A stretch of 64,000 bases of DNA, from the NCBI RefSeq assembly GCF_002812805.1, contig NZ_NMUM01000044.1, positions 355,081 to 419,080 of the forward strand, in the 5' to 3' direction. Made by a program: the position numbers and the translations under genes. This document shows, piece after piece, positions 24,938 through 33,520 of the stretch (within the stretch, counting starts at the first letter, position 1; each line of letters opens with the position of its first letter). The notes under the pieces are model-generated. The model was not told the DNA's origin and ran no database searches. It saw only the letters and a list, made by a program, of their open reading frames with translations. This stretch comes from Microbacterium lacus (GTDB lineage: Bacteria; Actinomycetota; Actinomycetes; Actinomycetales; Microbacteriaceae).

Positions 24938-25798
24938 ATGCCGGAGTTCATCGACGCGCACGGCGTCGCGATCGTCTATGACGTCCATCCCGCGACCACC
25001 GCCCCGCGCGCCGTCGTCCAACTGCTCCACGGAGTGGGCGAACATGCGGGTCGATACGGCACCCTGATCGCTCAGCTCACCGCCAACGGGTACATCGTGT
25101 ACGCCGACGATCACCGCGGCCACGGCCGCACGGGGATTCGTCAGCACGGGGACCCCGCTCGGCTCGGTCGGCTCGGGCGCGGGGGAATGCCCGCGACCGT
25201 CGCAGCGCTCAGGCAGTTCACCGAGCTGATCCGCGCCGAGAACCCCGATCTTCCCCTCGTGCTGCTGGGCCACTCGTGGGGCTCCTTCCTCGCCCAGATC
25301 CTCGTGAACGACGACCCCGAGGCATACGACGCCGTTGTGCTCACGGGCACCGCCCTGCGGTGGCCGGGGTCGCTCAACGCCGGTGCGCTCAACGCACCCT
25401 GGAAGGGACCGGATGCGACGGGGCGCGAGTGGCTGTCGTCGGATCCCGCGGTCGGTGCCGCGTTCGGAGAGGACCCTCTGACGACGGACCGACCGCTGCT
25501 GGCGCTGTTCGGCCCGATCGATGCCGCCCGCCTGTTCGGTCGCCCCGCGCGAGGGCTTCGCGAACGTCGGACGGCTGACCTGCCCGTGCTGATCATGGTG
25601 GGACGTGAGGACACGGTGGGCGGCGCCGCATCCGCTCATCGCCTGGCACGTGCCTATCGTGACCGCAGCGGCCTCGACGACATCACGACGCTCATCTACC
25701 CCGGTGCCCGGCACGAGGTGTTCAACGAGGTGCAACAGGCCGATGTCCGAGCCGACCTGCTGGCCTGGCTCGAGAAGCGCTTTCCCGTTCGCGCCTAG
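24938..25798 (+). CDS. Alpha/beta hydrolase, monoacylglycerol lipase-like
   Basis: 286 residues. LLHGVGEHAGRYGTLIAQL (about 29-47) and DDHRGHGRT are hallmarks of the monoglyceride lipase/lysophospholipase group. The triad can be placed: Ser113 in LGHSWGS, Asp in VGREDTVGG and His in GARHEVFNE. It is soluble, with no signal peptide. Likely a lipase or esterase on small acylglycerols; the actual substrate is unknown. It is read divergently from the MarR-MFS operon. Confidence 0.88.
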   Translation: MPEFIDAHGVAIVYDVHPATTAPRAVVQLLHGVGEHAGRYGTLIAQLTANGYIVYADDHRGHGRTGIRQHGDPARLGRLGRGGMPATVAALRQFTELIRAENPDLPLVLLGHSWGSFLAQILVNDDPEAYDAVVLTGTALRWPGSLNAGALNAPWKGPDATGREWLSSDPAVGAAFGEDPLTTDRPLLALFGPIDAARLFGRPARGLRERRTADLPVLIMVGREDTVGGAASAHRLARAYRDRSGLDDITTLIYPGARHEVFNEVQQADVRADLLAWLEKRFPVRA

Positions 25799-25801
25799 TC
25801 T
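25796..25801 (+). promoter_or_regulatory. -10 box (TAGTCT) overlapping the hydrolase stop codon
   Basis: TAGTCT, whose first three bases are the hydrolase stop, then GGAGCC and the ATG of the lipoate-ligase-like gene: a leaderless-type promoter inside the preceding gene's end. Confidence 0.45.
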
Positions 25802-25807
25802 GGAGCC

Positions 25808-26857
25808 ATGCACGGCGAATACAAGGTTCCGGGCGGCAAGCTCGTCGTCGTCGACCTCGAGGTGCGCGATGGCCTGATCTCGGACTTCCACCTGGCCGGT
25901 GACTTCTTCCTCGAGCCGGACACGGCCCTCGAAGCGATCGACGCTGCCGTGCGAGGGCTACCCGATACGGCGGATGTCACGACGATCGCAAAGGCGGTGC
26001 GCGCGGCTCTCCCGCCCGAGACGCAGATGCTCGGCTTCACGCCCGAGTCCGTCGGCACGGCGGTGCGGCGGGCGCTCGTGACGGCTCCCGGTTGGAGCGA
26101 CTTCGACTGGGAGGTCGTGCACGAGCCGGCCGTTTCACCGCGCATGAACCTCGCGCTCGATGAGGTGCTCACGGCGCGTGTCGGCGACGGGCGGCGGCGA
26201 CCGACCCTGCGCATCTGGGAATGGGACGAATCCGCGGTCGTGATCGGATCGTTCCAGTCGTTGCGCAATGAGGTCGACCCCGAAGGAGCAGCCCGGCACG
26301 GCTTCGACGTCGTCCGTCGGATCTCGGGCGGCGGGGCGATGATGATGGCCGCGGGCCAGATCATCACGTACTCCCTCTACGTTCCGGCGGCTCTCGTCTC
26401 GGGCATGACGTTCGCCGACTCGTATGCGTTCCTCGACGACTGGGTGCTGCAGGCGCTTCGCTCGCTCGGCATCGAGGCGACCTACCAGCCGCTGAACGAC
26501 ATCGCGAGCCCCACGGGCAAGATCGGCGGGGCGGCCCAGAAACGTCTCGCGAATGGCGGGGTGCTGCACCACGCGACGCTCAGCTACGACATCGACGGCC
26601 AGATGATGACCGAGGTGCTGCGCATCGGTCGCGAGAAGTTGAGCGACAAGGGTACGGTATCTGCCGCGAAGCGGGTCGACCCGCTTCGTCGGCAGACCGG
26701 GCTCGCCCGCGACGTCGTGATCGAGCGTTTCATCGAAACTTTCACGCGCCTCTACGGTGCCGAGCCCGGGCATATCACGGCCGAGGAATATACCGAGGCT
26801 GAGGAACTCGTCGAGTCCAAGTTCGCGACCGACGCCTGGCTGCGCCGGGTGCCGTGA
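25808..26857 (+). CDS. Lipoate-protein ligase A-like protein with the accessory domain at the N-terminus
   Basis: 349 residues. Residues 1-90 (YKVPGGKLVVVDLEVRDGLI, FFLEPDTALEAID) match the small C-terminal accessory domain of LplA. Residues 100-349 are the biotin/lipoate ligase catalytic fold: RISGGGAMMMAAGQIITYSL, NDIASPTGKIGGAAQKR with the invariant Lys, and LHHATLSYDID. The domain order is reversed relative to E. coli LplA. It probably attaches lipoate or octanoate to E2/GcvH lysines. The stop overlaps the methyltransferase GTG (GTGA). Confidence 0.85.
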   Translation: MHGEYKVPGGKLVVVDLEVRDGLISDFHLAGDFFLEPDTALEAIDAAVRGLPDTADVTTIAKAVRAALPPETQMLGFTPESVGTAVRRALVTAPGWSDFDWEVVHEPAVSPRMNLALDEVLTARVGDGRRRPTLRIWEWDESAVVIGSFQSLRNEVDPEGAARHGFDVVRRISGGGAMMMAAGQIITYSLYVPAALVSGMTFADSYAFLDDWVLQALRSLGIEATYQPLNDIASPTGKIGGAAQKRLANGGVLHHATLSYDIDGQMMTEVLRIGREKLSDKGTVSAAKRVDPLRRQTGLARDVVIERFIETFTRLYGAEPGHITAEEYTEAEELVESKFATDAWLRRVP

Positions 26858-27804
26858 CCGACGCGGCGCCGGACGCGGTCGTCGTCGACGCGGAGCCCGG
26901 AGCATCCGTCGTCGTCGTCGAGGGCGACAACCTCGCGGCGATGGCAGCGATGCCGGATGCCTCGTACGCACTCGTCTATCTCGACCCGCCGTTCAACACG
27001 GGTCGGGTACAGGGCCGAGCGGTTCACACGTCCCGTCCCCTCGTGACCGAGAACCCCGCTGGGCCGCAGCCCATCGAGGGAGGCGGTGTGGCAAGCACCG
27101 CCCCGGTCTTCCGCGGTTTTCACGGCCGCGACTACGAGCGGGTCGTCGGGCTTCTTCGCTCGTACGACGATCGCTTCACCGACTACTGGGACTTCCTGGC
27201 GCCGCGCCTCGCCGAGGCCTGGCGTCTTCTGGCGGCGGACGGCACGCTGTACCTCCACCTCGACTACCGCGAGTCGCACTACGCCAAGGTCGCGCTCGAT
27301 GCGCTCTTCGGGCGGGACTGCTTCTTGAACGAGATCATCTGGGCGTACGACTACGGGGCGAAATCGCGCAGCCGATGGCCGACCAAGCACGACACGATCC
27401 TCGTCTACGTCAAGGATCCGTCGAACTACGTCTTCGATTCCGACGCCGTCGACCGCGAGCCGTACATGGCGCCGGGACTCGTCACCCCCGAGAAGGTGGC
27501 GCGTGGGAAGCTTCCGACGGATGTCTGGTGGCACACGATCGTGCCCACCACCGGTCGCGAGAAGACCGGCTATCCGACGCAGAAGCCCGAGGGGATCCTG
27601 CGGCGCATCATCTCGGCATCGACGCGGGTGGGGGATGCCGTGCTCGATCCCTTCGCGGGCAGCGGCACGACGGGCGCGGTCGCCGGTGGGCTGGGGCGGC
27701 GTGCGGTGCTGATCGATCACAACCCCGACGCCATCGAGGTGATGGCGAGACGGATGCCGGGGGCCGAGATCCGGCGTCAGCCGAGCGCGATCACCGAGGC
27801 GTAG
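26854..27804 (+). CDS. Orphan site-specific DNA methyltransferase, beta class (N6-adenine type)
   Basis: 316 residues. Motif IV DPPF (44-47, in LVYLDPPFNTG) precedes motif I FAGSGTTG (267-274), the order that defines the beta group. KTGYPTQKPEGILRRII is the conserved lead-in to motif I. DPPF favours adenine-N6 methylation. No restriction gene is adjacent, so it looks solitary. It is coupled to the lipoate-ligase-like gene by a 4-base overlap, and its 3' end overlaps the convergent esterase gene by 28 bases. Recognition sequence unknown. Confidence 0.88.
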   Translation: MTDAAPDAVVVDAEPGASVVVVEGDNLAAMAAMPDASYALVYLDPPFNTGRVQGRAVHTSRPLVTENPAGPQPIEGGGVASTAPVFRGFHGRDYERVVGLLRSYDDRFTDYWDFLAPRLAEAWRLLAADGTLYLHLDYRESHYAKVALDALFGRDCFLNEIIWAYDYGAKSRSRWPTKHDTILVYVKDPSNYVFDSDAVDREPYMAPGLVTPEKVARGKLPTDVWWHTIVPTTGREKTGYPTQKPEGILRRIISASTRVGDAVLDPFAGSGTTGAVAGGLGRRAVLIDHNPDAIEVMARRMPGAEIRRQPSAITEA

Positions 27805-29285
27805 GCGTCCGAGACGACGTCGGGAGATGAGCTTCCGACGTCGAACACCCGCGCGGCGCCGCGTCTGCCGTTGGATGTTGCTGCCCACCCGGGTTCCCCG
27901 TCGCGCATGAATTCCACCGCGGCTCCGTGGATCGAATCGGCGAGTGCGCGCGGGGGAGCGTCCCCGGCGATGGCGCTCACCCGCGGTGCATCCAGTACGT
28001 CGAAGAGGAAGGGCACATCGAGGCAGTGCAGGGCGATGCCGTGGGTCGGCGAGACCCACGAGAGTCGGTACAGCCAGGTGCGGGCGGTCGGCGCATCCGT
28101 GCTCCCCGCTGCGATGGCTCGGGCGTCGGCGACGCGCGCCACGCCCGCGCGGAACGTGTGGTCGGTCACGTACCGGCCCACCAGCCGCCCGGCCCCCCGT
28201 TTGCGAACCGCACGATTGCCTTTCAGGTAGCCCGAGGCAACCCGCCGGCTCGCGCCGAGAGCTCGCAGGGCGAGGCGCGCCGGGACGAACCGCAAGATCT
28301 TCGAACCCATCGTGATCATGGTGAACTCGTCGTCGTTCGCGCCGATGACGAGTGGCTTATCGGCGCCGACTCCCGTGCGGAGGGATTCGAGCGTCGGTCG
28401 GGGAATCAGGTCGCCGTCGACGACCGGGCCGAAGCCGACACCGTCGCGCAGCAGGCCGCGGGCGACGGCGAGCCCCTTCGCGTCCGGCTCTTGCGTGGCG
28501 CGTTCCTGGGCGTCGACGATCACCTCGGGGTCGACCGTGGCGAAGCCCTCTCGGTCGGGCGCAACACCGAGGTGCTCGGCGAGGCGAGCACCGATCGCGC
28601 GAGCACGATCCACCGCGATGTCGCCGAGGGCGGGGGAGGAGCACCAGACCTGGTGGAACAAATGTTGTGCCGACGGCATCCCGAGCAACGTCAGGACGGC
28701 ACCGCCACCCGCCGACTGCCCGGCGATCGTGACACGGTCGGGGTCGCCGCCGAAGAAGCCGATGTTCGCACGTATCCACTCCAGGGCCGCGAGCCAGTCG
28801 CGCACGGCGCGGTTCTGCGGTGCTCCGTCGATCCATCCGAAGCCGTCGAAACCGAGCCGGTACGAGAGCGTGACCGTCACGACCCCGTCGCGGGCGAATG
28901 CCGCACCGTCGAACCAGGGGCTGGCAGGCGAACCGGTCGTGTACCCGCCGCCGTGAATCCAGACCCACACCGGCAGGCGCGAGCCGGGATCGGCTGCCGG
29001 GGTGAAGACGTTGACGTTCAAGGTGGCATCGCCCGGGACGGGCGGTTCGGGAATCAGGGTCGTGTCGGCGAAGTCGTGCCGCAGGGGAGTGGGGCCGTAG
29101 GCGGATGCATCACGCACCCCGGCCCAGGGGCGGGGAGCTGCGGGGGCGGCGAAGCGCAGGTCGCCGACGGGCGGTTCGGCGAACGGGATACCGAGGTAGG
29201 CCTCGCCGGTGCCGCCGGCCGTGCTGTGACGAATGCCACGCACGGCTCCCTGCAGCGTGCGTGCTTCGGGGGCGGCCGGGCTCAT
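27777..29285 (-). CDS. Type-B carboxylesterase/lipase
   Basis: 502 residues, the usual length for the family. YLGIPFAEPPVGDLRF near the N-terminus, oxyanion region VWIHGGGYTTGS, nucleophile elbow Ser191 in IAGQSAGGGA, and IGANDDEF are all present. It hydrolyses carboxylic esters; the substrate is unknown. There is no signal peptide, so it is cytoplasmic. The start overlaps the stop of the upstream TetR gene (ATGA), so it is under that regulator. The stop lies 28 bases inside the convergent methyltransferase gene. Confidence 0.92.
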   Translation of the reverse strand: MSPAAPEARTLQGAVRGIRHSTAGGTGEAYLGIPFAEPPVGDLRFAAPAAPRPWAGVRDASAYGPTPLRHDFADTTLIPEPPVPGDATLNVNVFTPAADPGSRLPVWVWIHGGGYTTGSPASPWFDGAAFARDGVVTVTLSYRLGFDGFGWIDGAPQNRAVRDWLAALEWIRANIGFFGGDPDRVTIAGQSAGGGAVLTLLGMPSAQHLFHQVWCSSPALGDIAVDRARAIGARLAEHLGVAPDREGFATVDPEVIVDAQERATQEPDAKGLAVARGLLRDGVGFGPVVDGDLIPRPTLESLRTGVGADKPLVIGANDDEFTMITMGSKILRFVPARLALRALGASRRVASGYLKGNRAVRKRGAGRLVGRYVTDHTFRAGVARVADARAIAAGSTDAPTARTWLYRLSWVSPTHGIALHCLDVPFLFDVLDAPRVSAIAGDAPPRALADSIHGAAVEFMRDGEPGWAATSNGRRGAARVFDVGSSSPDVVSDAYASVIALG

Positions 29286-29902
29286 CGCGTGGTCTCCTGT
29301 CGGGGGTCGAGGGCGCCGAGGAGGGCGTCGATCGTTCCCGCCATGTCGAGGTTCGGATCGAGCAGCCAGTGCGTCTGCAGACCGTCGGCGAGAGCGTGCA
29401 CGACCGTCGCGAGGGTGGCAGCCGGGATGGTATCGACGATCCGCCCCTCGGCCTGGAGAGTCGTGATCGCCGGGATCAGGAGCTCCCCGAGGTAGCGCTG
29501 ACGGTCGAGGAAGAACTCGTGCGCCGGATGCTCGGGCGCTGCTGCGTCGACCGAGATGTGCGCGAACAGCTGCACCAGGCCCGGTACATCCGCGTTGTGC
29601 CGAACGATCTCGAGGAAGGATGCCAGCACTGCTTCGGCAGCATCACCGGGTGCCCCCTCGCTCTCCGGCCGGGGCGCATGCGCCGCGTGGTCGACCTCGT
29701 CGCGCTTGCGGAGGATCGCGGTGTACAGCTCTTCCTTGCTGTCGAAGTAGTGCAGCAGTCCCGCTTGACTCAGGCCAGCGGCGTCCGCCAGCTCTCGAAC
29801 CGACGTGCGGCGCAGGCCTTCGCGAGCGATCACGTCGAGCGCTGTCGTGAGGATCTCTTCGCGTTTGGCAACGCCCTTCGCGTAGGAGCCTCGTCGATTC
29901 AT
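29282..29902 (-). CDS. TetR-family regulator of the carboxylesterase operon
   Basis: 206 residues from MNRRGSYAKGVAKREEILTT. N-terminal HTH: TSVRELADAAGLSQAGLLHY (about 35-54), followed by FDSKEELYTAIL. The start codon is chosen because minus-strand TACGCT lies exactly 6 bases upstream, a leaderless promoter. The frame continues upstream into the beta-glucosidase gene without support. It probably controls the esterase and perhaps the divergent GH3 gene, whose promoter is only about 40 bases away. Confidence 0.9.
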   Translation of the reverse strand: MNRRGSYAKGVAKREEILTTALDVIAREGLRRTSVRELADAAGLSQAGLLHYFDSKEELYTAILRKRDEVDHAAHAPRPESEGAPGDAAEAVLASFLEIVRHNADVPGLVQLFAHISVDAAAPEHPAHEFFLDRQRYLGELLIPAITTLQAEGRIVDTIPAATLATVVHALADGLQTHWLLDPNLDMAGTIDALLGALDPRQETTR

Positions 29903-29908
29903 GGGTAG

Positions 29909-29914
29909 AGCGTA
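29909..29914 (-). promoter_or_regulatory. Leaderless-type -10 box (TACGCT) of the tetR-esterase operon
   Basis: Minus-strand TACGCT, then CTACCC, then ATG. Confidence 0.5.
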
Positions 29915-29927
29915 GACCGGATGCCTC

Positions 29928-29956
29928 TTGCCAATAAAAACCGAGCGGCATACGCT
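29928..29956 (+). promoter_or_regulatory. Promoter of the GH3 beta-glucosidase gene
   Basis: -35 TTGCCA (29928-29933), a 17-base spacer and -10 TACGCT (29951-29956). The two divergent -10 boxes are inverted copies of each other 36 bases apart, so one regulator could affect both genes. Confidence 0.55.
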
Positions 29957-30001
29957 TTTGATGACGCATGAAGTTCGCACGCCATCCACGAGGGAGTGAA
30001 C

Positions 30002-32230
30002 ATGTCCGATTCCGTCACCCAGCCATCCGTCGCCGACCTGACTCTCGAAGAGAAGGCGTCGCTCACGAGCGGGGCGGATTTCTGGACCACCACGGCCATC
30101 GATCGTGCCGGCGTACCCAGCATCATGATGACCGACGGGCCGCACGGCCTGCGCAAACAGGCCGACGGCAACGATCATGTCGGCCTCGCGAACAGCGTGC
30201 CCGCGACCTGCTTCCCGCCCGCCGTCGGGCTCAGCGCGACCTTCGATCCCGAGCTCGCGGTACGGGTCGGCGAAGCGTTGGGTGTCGAATCCGCCATCGA
30301 GAATGTCGCCGTCATTCTCGGCCCCGGCATCAATATCAAGCGCTCGCCGCTCTGCGGCCGCAACTTCGAGTACATGTCCGAAGACCCGATCGTCTCGGGT
30401 GTGATGGGTGGCGCGCTCGTCCGCGGCATCCAGACGCGCGGGGTCGGGGCGTCGCTCAAGCACTTCGCCGCGAACAACCAAGAGACCGACCGTCTGCGCG
30501 TCTCGAGCGATGTCGACCCGCGCCCGCTGCGCGAGATCTACCTCCGCGGGTTCCAGATCGCCATCGAGGGCGCACAGCCGTGGACGGTGATGTGCTCGTA
30601 CAACCGCATCAACGGGGTCTATGCGTCCGAGGACCCGTGGCTGCTGACGAGCGTCCTCCGCGACGAGTGGGGATTCGAGGGGCTCGTGGTCTCGGACTGG
30701 GGTGCCGTCAACGATCGCGTCGCCGGAGTCATCGCGGGACTCGATCTCGAGATGCCCTCGAGCGGCGGAGCAACCGACGCGCAACTCGTCGCGGCCGTGC
30801 GGGACGGATCGCTCGACGAGGCCGCGCTCGATATCGTTACGCGCCGCGTGCTCGACCTGGTGCAGAAGGCCGGTCGGCGGCCCGCTATCGACGGTCACCT
30901 CGACATCGATGCGCATCATGCGTTGGCCCGCGAGGTCGCCGGACGGGCGATCGTGCTGCTGAAGAACGATGACCGCGTGCTGCCGCTCGCCGCCGAGCAG
31001 AAGGTCGCTGTCATCGGTGCCTTCGCCGAGACGCCGCGCTTCCAGGGCGCCGGGTCATCGCTCATCAACCCCACCCGGCTCGACAGTGCCCGGGATGGCT
31101 TCGCCGAATACGCGGCTGAGGGCGCCGTGACGTACGCGGCGGGCTTCGCCCTCGATGGTTCGGGTGATGCCGACGTGCTCCGCGCCGAGGCTGTTGCCGC
31201 GGCATCCGCGTCGGAGGTCGCCGTCGTCTTTCTCGGTCTTCCCGCGTCTGCTGAGTCGGAGGGCTTCGACCGCGAGCACATCGATCTGCCGGCGGATCAG
31301 CTCGCACTGCTCGACGCCGTCCTGGTGGCGAACCCGCGCACGGTCGTCGTTCTGTCGAACGGCGGGGTCGTGGCGTTGCCCTTCGCCGACCGGGTTCCCG
31401 CGATCATCGAAGGATGGCTGCTCGGTCAGGCCGGCGGCTCGGCCACGGCGGACGTGCTCTACGGCGCGGTGAACCCGTCGGGGCGCCTCGCCGAGACCAT
31501 CCCGGTGCGGCTCGAGCACAACCCCTCGTACGGCAACTTCCCGGGCGAGCACGGTCACGTGCGCTACGGCGAGGGCTTGTTCGTCGGGTACCGCTGGTAC
31601 GACGAGCGCGGCCTCGACGTGACGTTCCCCTTCGGGCACGGCCTGTCGTACACGACGTTCGCCTACGGCGACGCCCACGCATCCGTTCGCTCCGACGGCG
31701 ACATGGCTGTGCGTATCGCCGTGACCAACACGGGTGAGCGGGCGGGGCGCGAGCTGGTTCAGGTCTATACGGCACTGCCGGGATCGGCCGTGCAGCGGGC
31801 GCCGCGCGAGCTCAAGGCCTTCCAGAGCGTCGCACTCGAGGCGGGCGAGACGCGTGAGGTCGAGCTGATCGTGCGGCGCGATGACCTGGCGTACTGGGAT
31901 GTGCGCGTGGACCGCTGGGTCGTCGAGGGGGGCGAGTACGAGGTGCACGTCGGTGCCTCGAGTCGCGACATCCGTTCGGTTGCTTCGGCCGAGGTCGCGG
32001 GGGACGAACTCGTTCTCCCGGCCTCGCTCAACTCATCCATCACCGAGCTTCTGGCGCACCCCGTGCTGGGTGAGCGGATGCGTGCGCTCGTCGCCGCCGC
32101 GTTCGGGCCGGGAGCGGAGTCCGAGGGAGCGCTTCAGGTTCTCGGATCGTTCCCGATCGGTCGGCTCGCCGCCTTCCCCAATGTGCCCGCGACGCGGGAC
32201 GAGATCGAGCGGATGATCGCTCAGGCCTGA
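30002..32230 (+). CDS. Glycoside hydrolase family 3 beta-glucosidase
   Basis: 742 residues, no signal peptide. N-terminal GH3 barrel: MTDGPHGLRKQ, YNRINGVYASEDPWLLT and the nucleophile Asp232 in LVVSDWGAVNDR. The alpha/beta sandwich domain follows (AIVLLKNDDRVLPL, SNGGVVALPF), with the C-terminal fibronectin-III-like domain at about 560-650 (GRELVQVYTAL). It releases glucose or a related sugar from beta-linked oligosaccharides or glycosides taken up by the cell. The ATG at 30002 follows GAGGGAG; a GTG two codons earlier is less well placed. Confidence 0.93.
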   Translation: MSDSVTQPSVADLTLEEKASLTSGADFWTTTAIDRAGVPSIMMTDGPHGLRKQADGNDHVGLANSVPATCFPPAVGLSATFDPELAVRVGEALGVESAIENVAVILGPGINIKRSPLCGRNFEYMSEDPIVSGVMGGALVRGIQTRGVGASLKHFAANNQETDRLRVSSDVDPRPLREIYLRGFQIAIEGAQPWTVMCSYNRINGVYASEDPWLLTSVLRDEWGFEGLVVSDWGAVNDRVAGVIAGLDLEMPSSGGATDAQLVAAVRDGSLDEAALDIVTRRVLDLVQKAGRRPAIDGHLDIDAHHALAREVAGRAIVLLKNDDRVLPLAAEQKVAVIGAFAETPRFQGAGSSLINPTRLDSARDGFAEYAAEGAVTYAAGFALDGSGDADVLRAEAVAAASASEVAVVFLGLPASAESEGFDREHIDLPADQLALLDAVLVANPRTVVVLSNGGVVALPFADRVPAIIEGWLLGQAGGSATADVLYGAVNPSGRLAETIPVRLEHNPSYGNFPGEHGHVRYGEGLFVGYRWYDERGLDVTFPFGHGLSYTTFAYGDAHASVRSDGDMAVRIAVTNTGERAGRELVQVYTALPGSAVQRAPRELKAFQSVALEAGETREVELIVRRDDLAYWDVRVDRWVVEGGEYEVHVGASSRDIRSVASAEVAGDELVLPASLNSSITELLAHPVLGERMRALVAAAFGPGAESEGALQVLGSFPIGRLAAFPNVPATRDEIERMIAQA

Positions 32231-32253
32231 CCCGCGGGGGTCAGCCACAGTCG

Positions 32254-32322
32254 CCGAAACACCCCGCGTGCGCCGAAACACCCCACGACACGGGGTTTTT
32301 CGCGGCACACGGGGTGTTTCGC
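32254..32322. repeat. CGAAACACCCC palindromic repeat cluster
   Basis: Two direct copies of CGAAACACCCC (32255-32265, 32274-32284) face GGGGTTTTTCG (32292-32302) and a perfect inverted copy GGGGTGTTTCG (32311-32321). The nested hairpins lie between the 3' ends of the convergent beta-glucosidase and galK genes and may also serve as a terminator. Confidence 0.75.
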
Positions 32323-32374
32323 GGGATGTGGCGGGGCGACCGGCGCGCCGGTCGGGCGGAGCGGATGCCGAAGG

Positions 32375-33520
32375 TCAGGCGTCGCGACCGGCCCCACGAG
32401 AGGGTGTCACCGTGAAGATGTGCGGTGCGGCGTAGCCGCGCTCCGCGAAAGCGGAGGTCGCGGCATCCGTCACCGCACCGACGAGGTCGTCGGCCACGAG
32501 GGCGATCGCGGCGCCGCCGAACCCGCCGCCCGTCATCCGCGCGCCGACCGCACCGGCCGCGAGTGCGGCATCGACCGCGGTATCGAGTTCGGGTGTCGAG
32601 ATTTCGAAGTCGTCGCGCATCGAGGCGTGCGAGGCGACGAGCAGGTCGCCGATCGCGTGGGGTCCGCTTTCGCGCAGGGCCCGCACGGTGTCGAGCACGC
32701 GATAGTTCTCGGTGACGATGTGACGGACGCGCCGGAATGTGACGTCGTCGAGCAGCGCCTGGGCCCGAGGGAGGTCGTCGAGCGTCAGATCGCGCAGCGC
32801 GGGCACACCCATCGAGGCCGCGCCCAGCTCGCACGACGCGCGCCGCTCGCCGTAGCCGCCGGTCGCGTGCGAGTGCTTGACCCCTGTGTCGATGACGAGC
32901 AACCGGAGACCCGCCGCGTCGAACCCGAGGTCGATGCTCTCGGTCGCGAGCGTCCGGCAATCCAGGAACGTTGCGGCGTCGGCGCGCCCGAGCATCGAGG
33001 CGACCTGGTCCATGATGCCCGTGGGGGCGCCGACCGCATCGTTCTCGGCCGTCCGGCCGATCTTCGCGAGCTCGAGCGGAGAGAGGCCCAGGGCCCAGAG
33101 ATCATTCAGCGCACTCGCGGTCGCACCCTCGATCGCGGCCGACGACGACAGGCCCGCCCCGATCGGCACGTCTGACGAGAATGCGAGGTCGAGGCCCGGG
33201 AGTTCGCGCGCATCGATGCCGGTCGCCCGGAGCGCGGCCCAGGCGACCCCGAGCGGATAAGCGGCCCACTCCGGGATGCCGTGGTCCGGGTGGTCGAAGA
33301 GCGACGGCAGGTCGTCGAGTGCCGCCTCGACCGGCGTCGGATCGAACGTCGACGTCACGCGGATGATGCCGTCATCGCGGCGGGACGCTTTTGCGCGGGT
33401 GCGGTACTCGATGGCGAACGGCAGGACGAAGCCCTCGTTGTAGTCCGTGTGCTCGCCGATCAGGTTGGCGCGCCCCGGGGCCGACCAGACGCCGGAGTCG
33501 CTCGCAGGTGTGGGGATCAT
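32375..33520 (-). CDS. galK: Galactokinase
   Basis: 381 residues, GHMP kinase fold. Galactokinase signature GRANLIGEHTDYNEGFVLP (about 16-34), ATP loop VPIGAGLSSSAAIEGA and GARMTGGGFGG near the C-terminus. It phosphorylates alpha-D-galactose at C1, the first step of the Leloir pathway. The ATG overlaps the galT stop by 4 bases. Expression is expected under the LacI-type operator upstream of galT. Confidence 0.96.
   Translation of the reverse strand: MIPTPASDSGVWSAPGRANLIGEHTDYNEGFVLPFAIEYRTRAKASRRDDGIIRVTSTFDPTPVEAALDDLPSLFDHPDHGIPEWAAYPLGVAWAALRATGIDARELPGLDLAFSSDVPIGAGLSSSAAIEGATASALNDLWALGLSPLELAKIGRTAENDAVGAPTGIMDQVASMLGRADAATFLDCRTLATESIDLGFDAAGLRLLVIDTGVKHSHATGGYGERRASCELGAASMGVPALRDLTLDDLPRAQALLDDVTFRRVRHIVTENYRVLDTVRALRESGPHAIGDLLVASHASMRDDFEISTPELDTAVDAALAAGAVGARMTGGGFGGAAIALVADDLVGAVTDAATSAFAERGYAAPHIFTVTPSRGAGRDA

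Noticed and set aside
29282..30919. 545-codon reading of the TetR gene
   Set aside because: The upstream two thirds are antisense to the beta-glucosidase; a leaderless promoter fixes the start at 29902.
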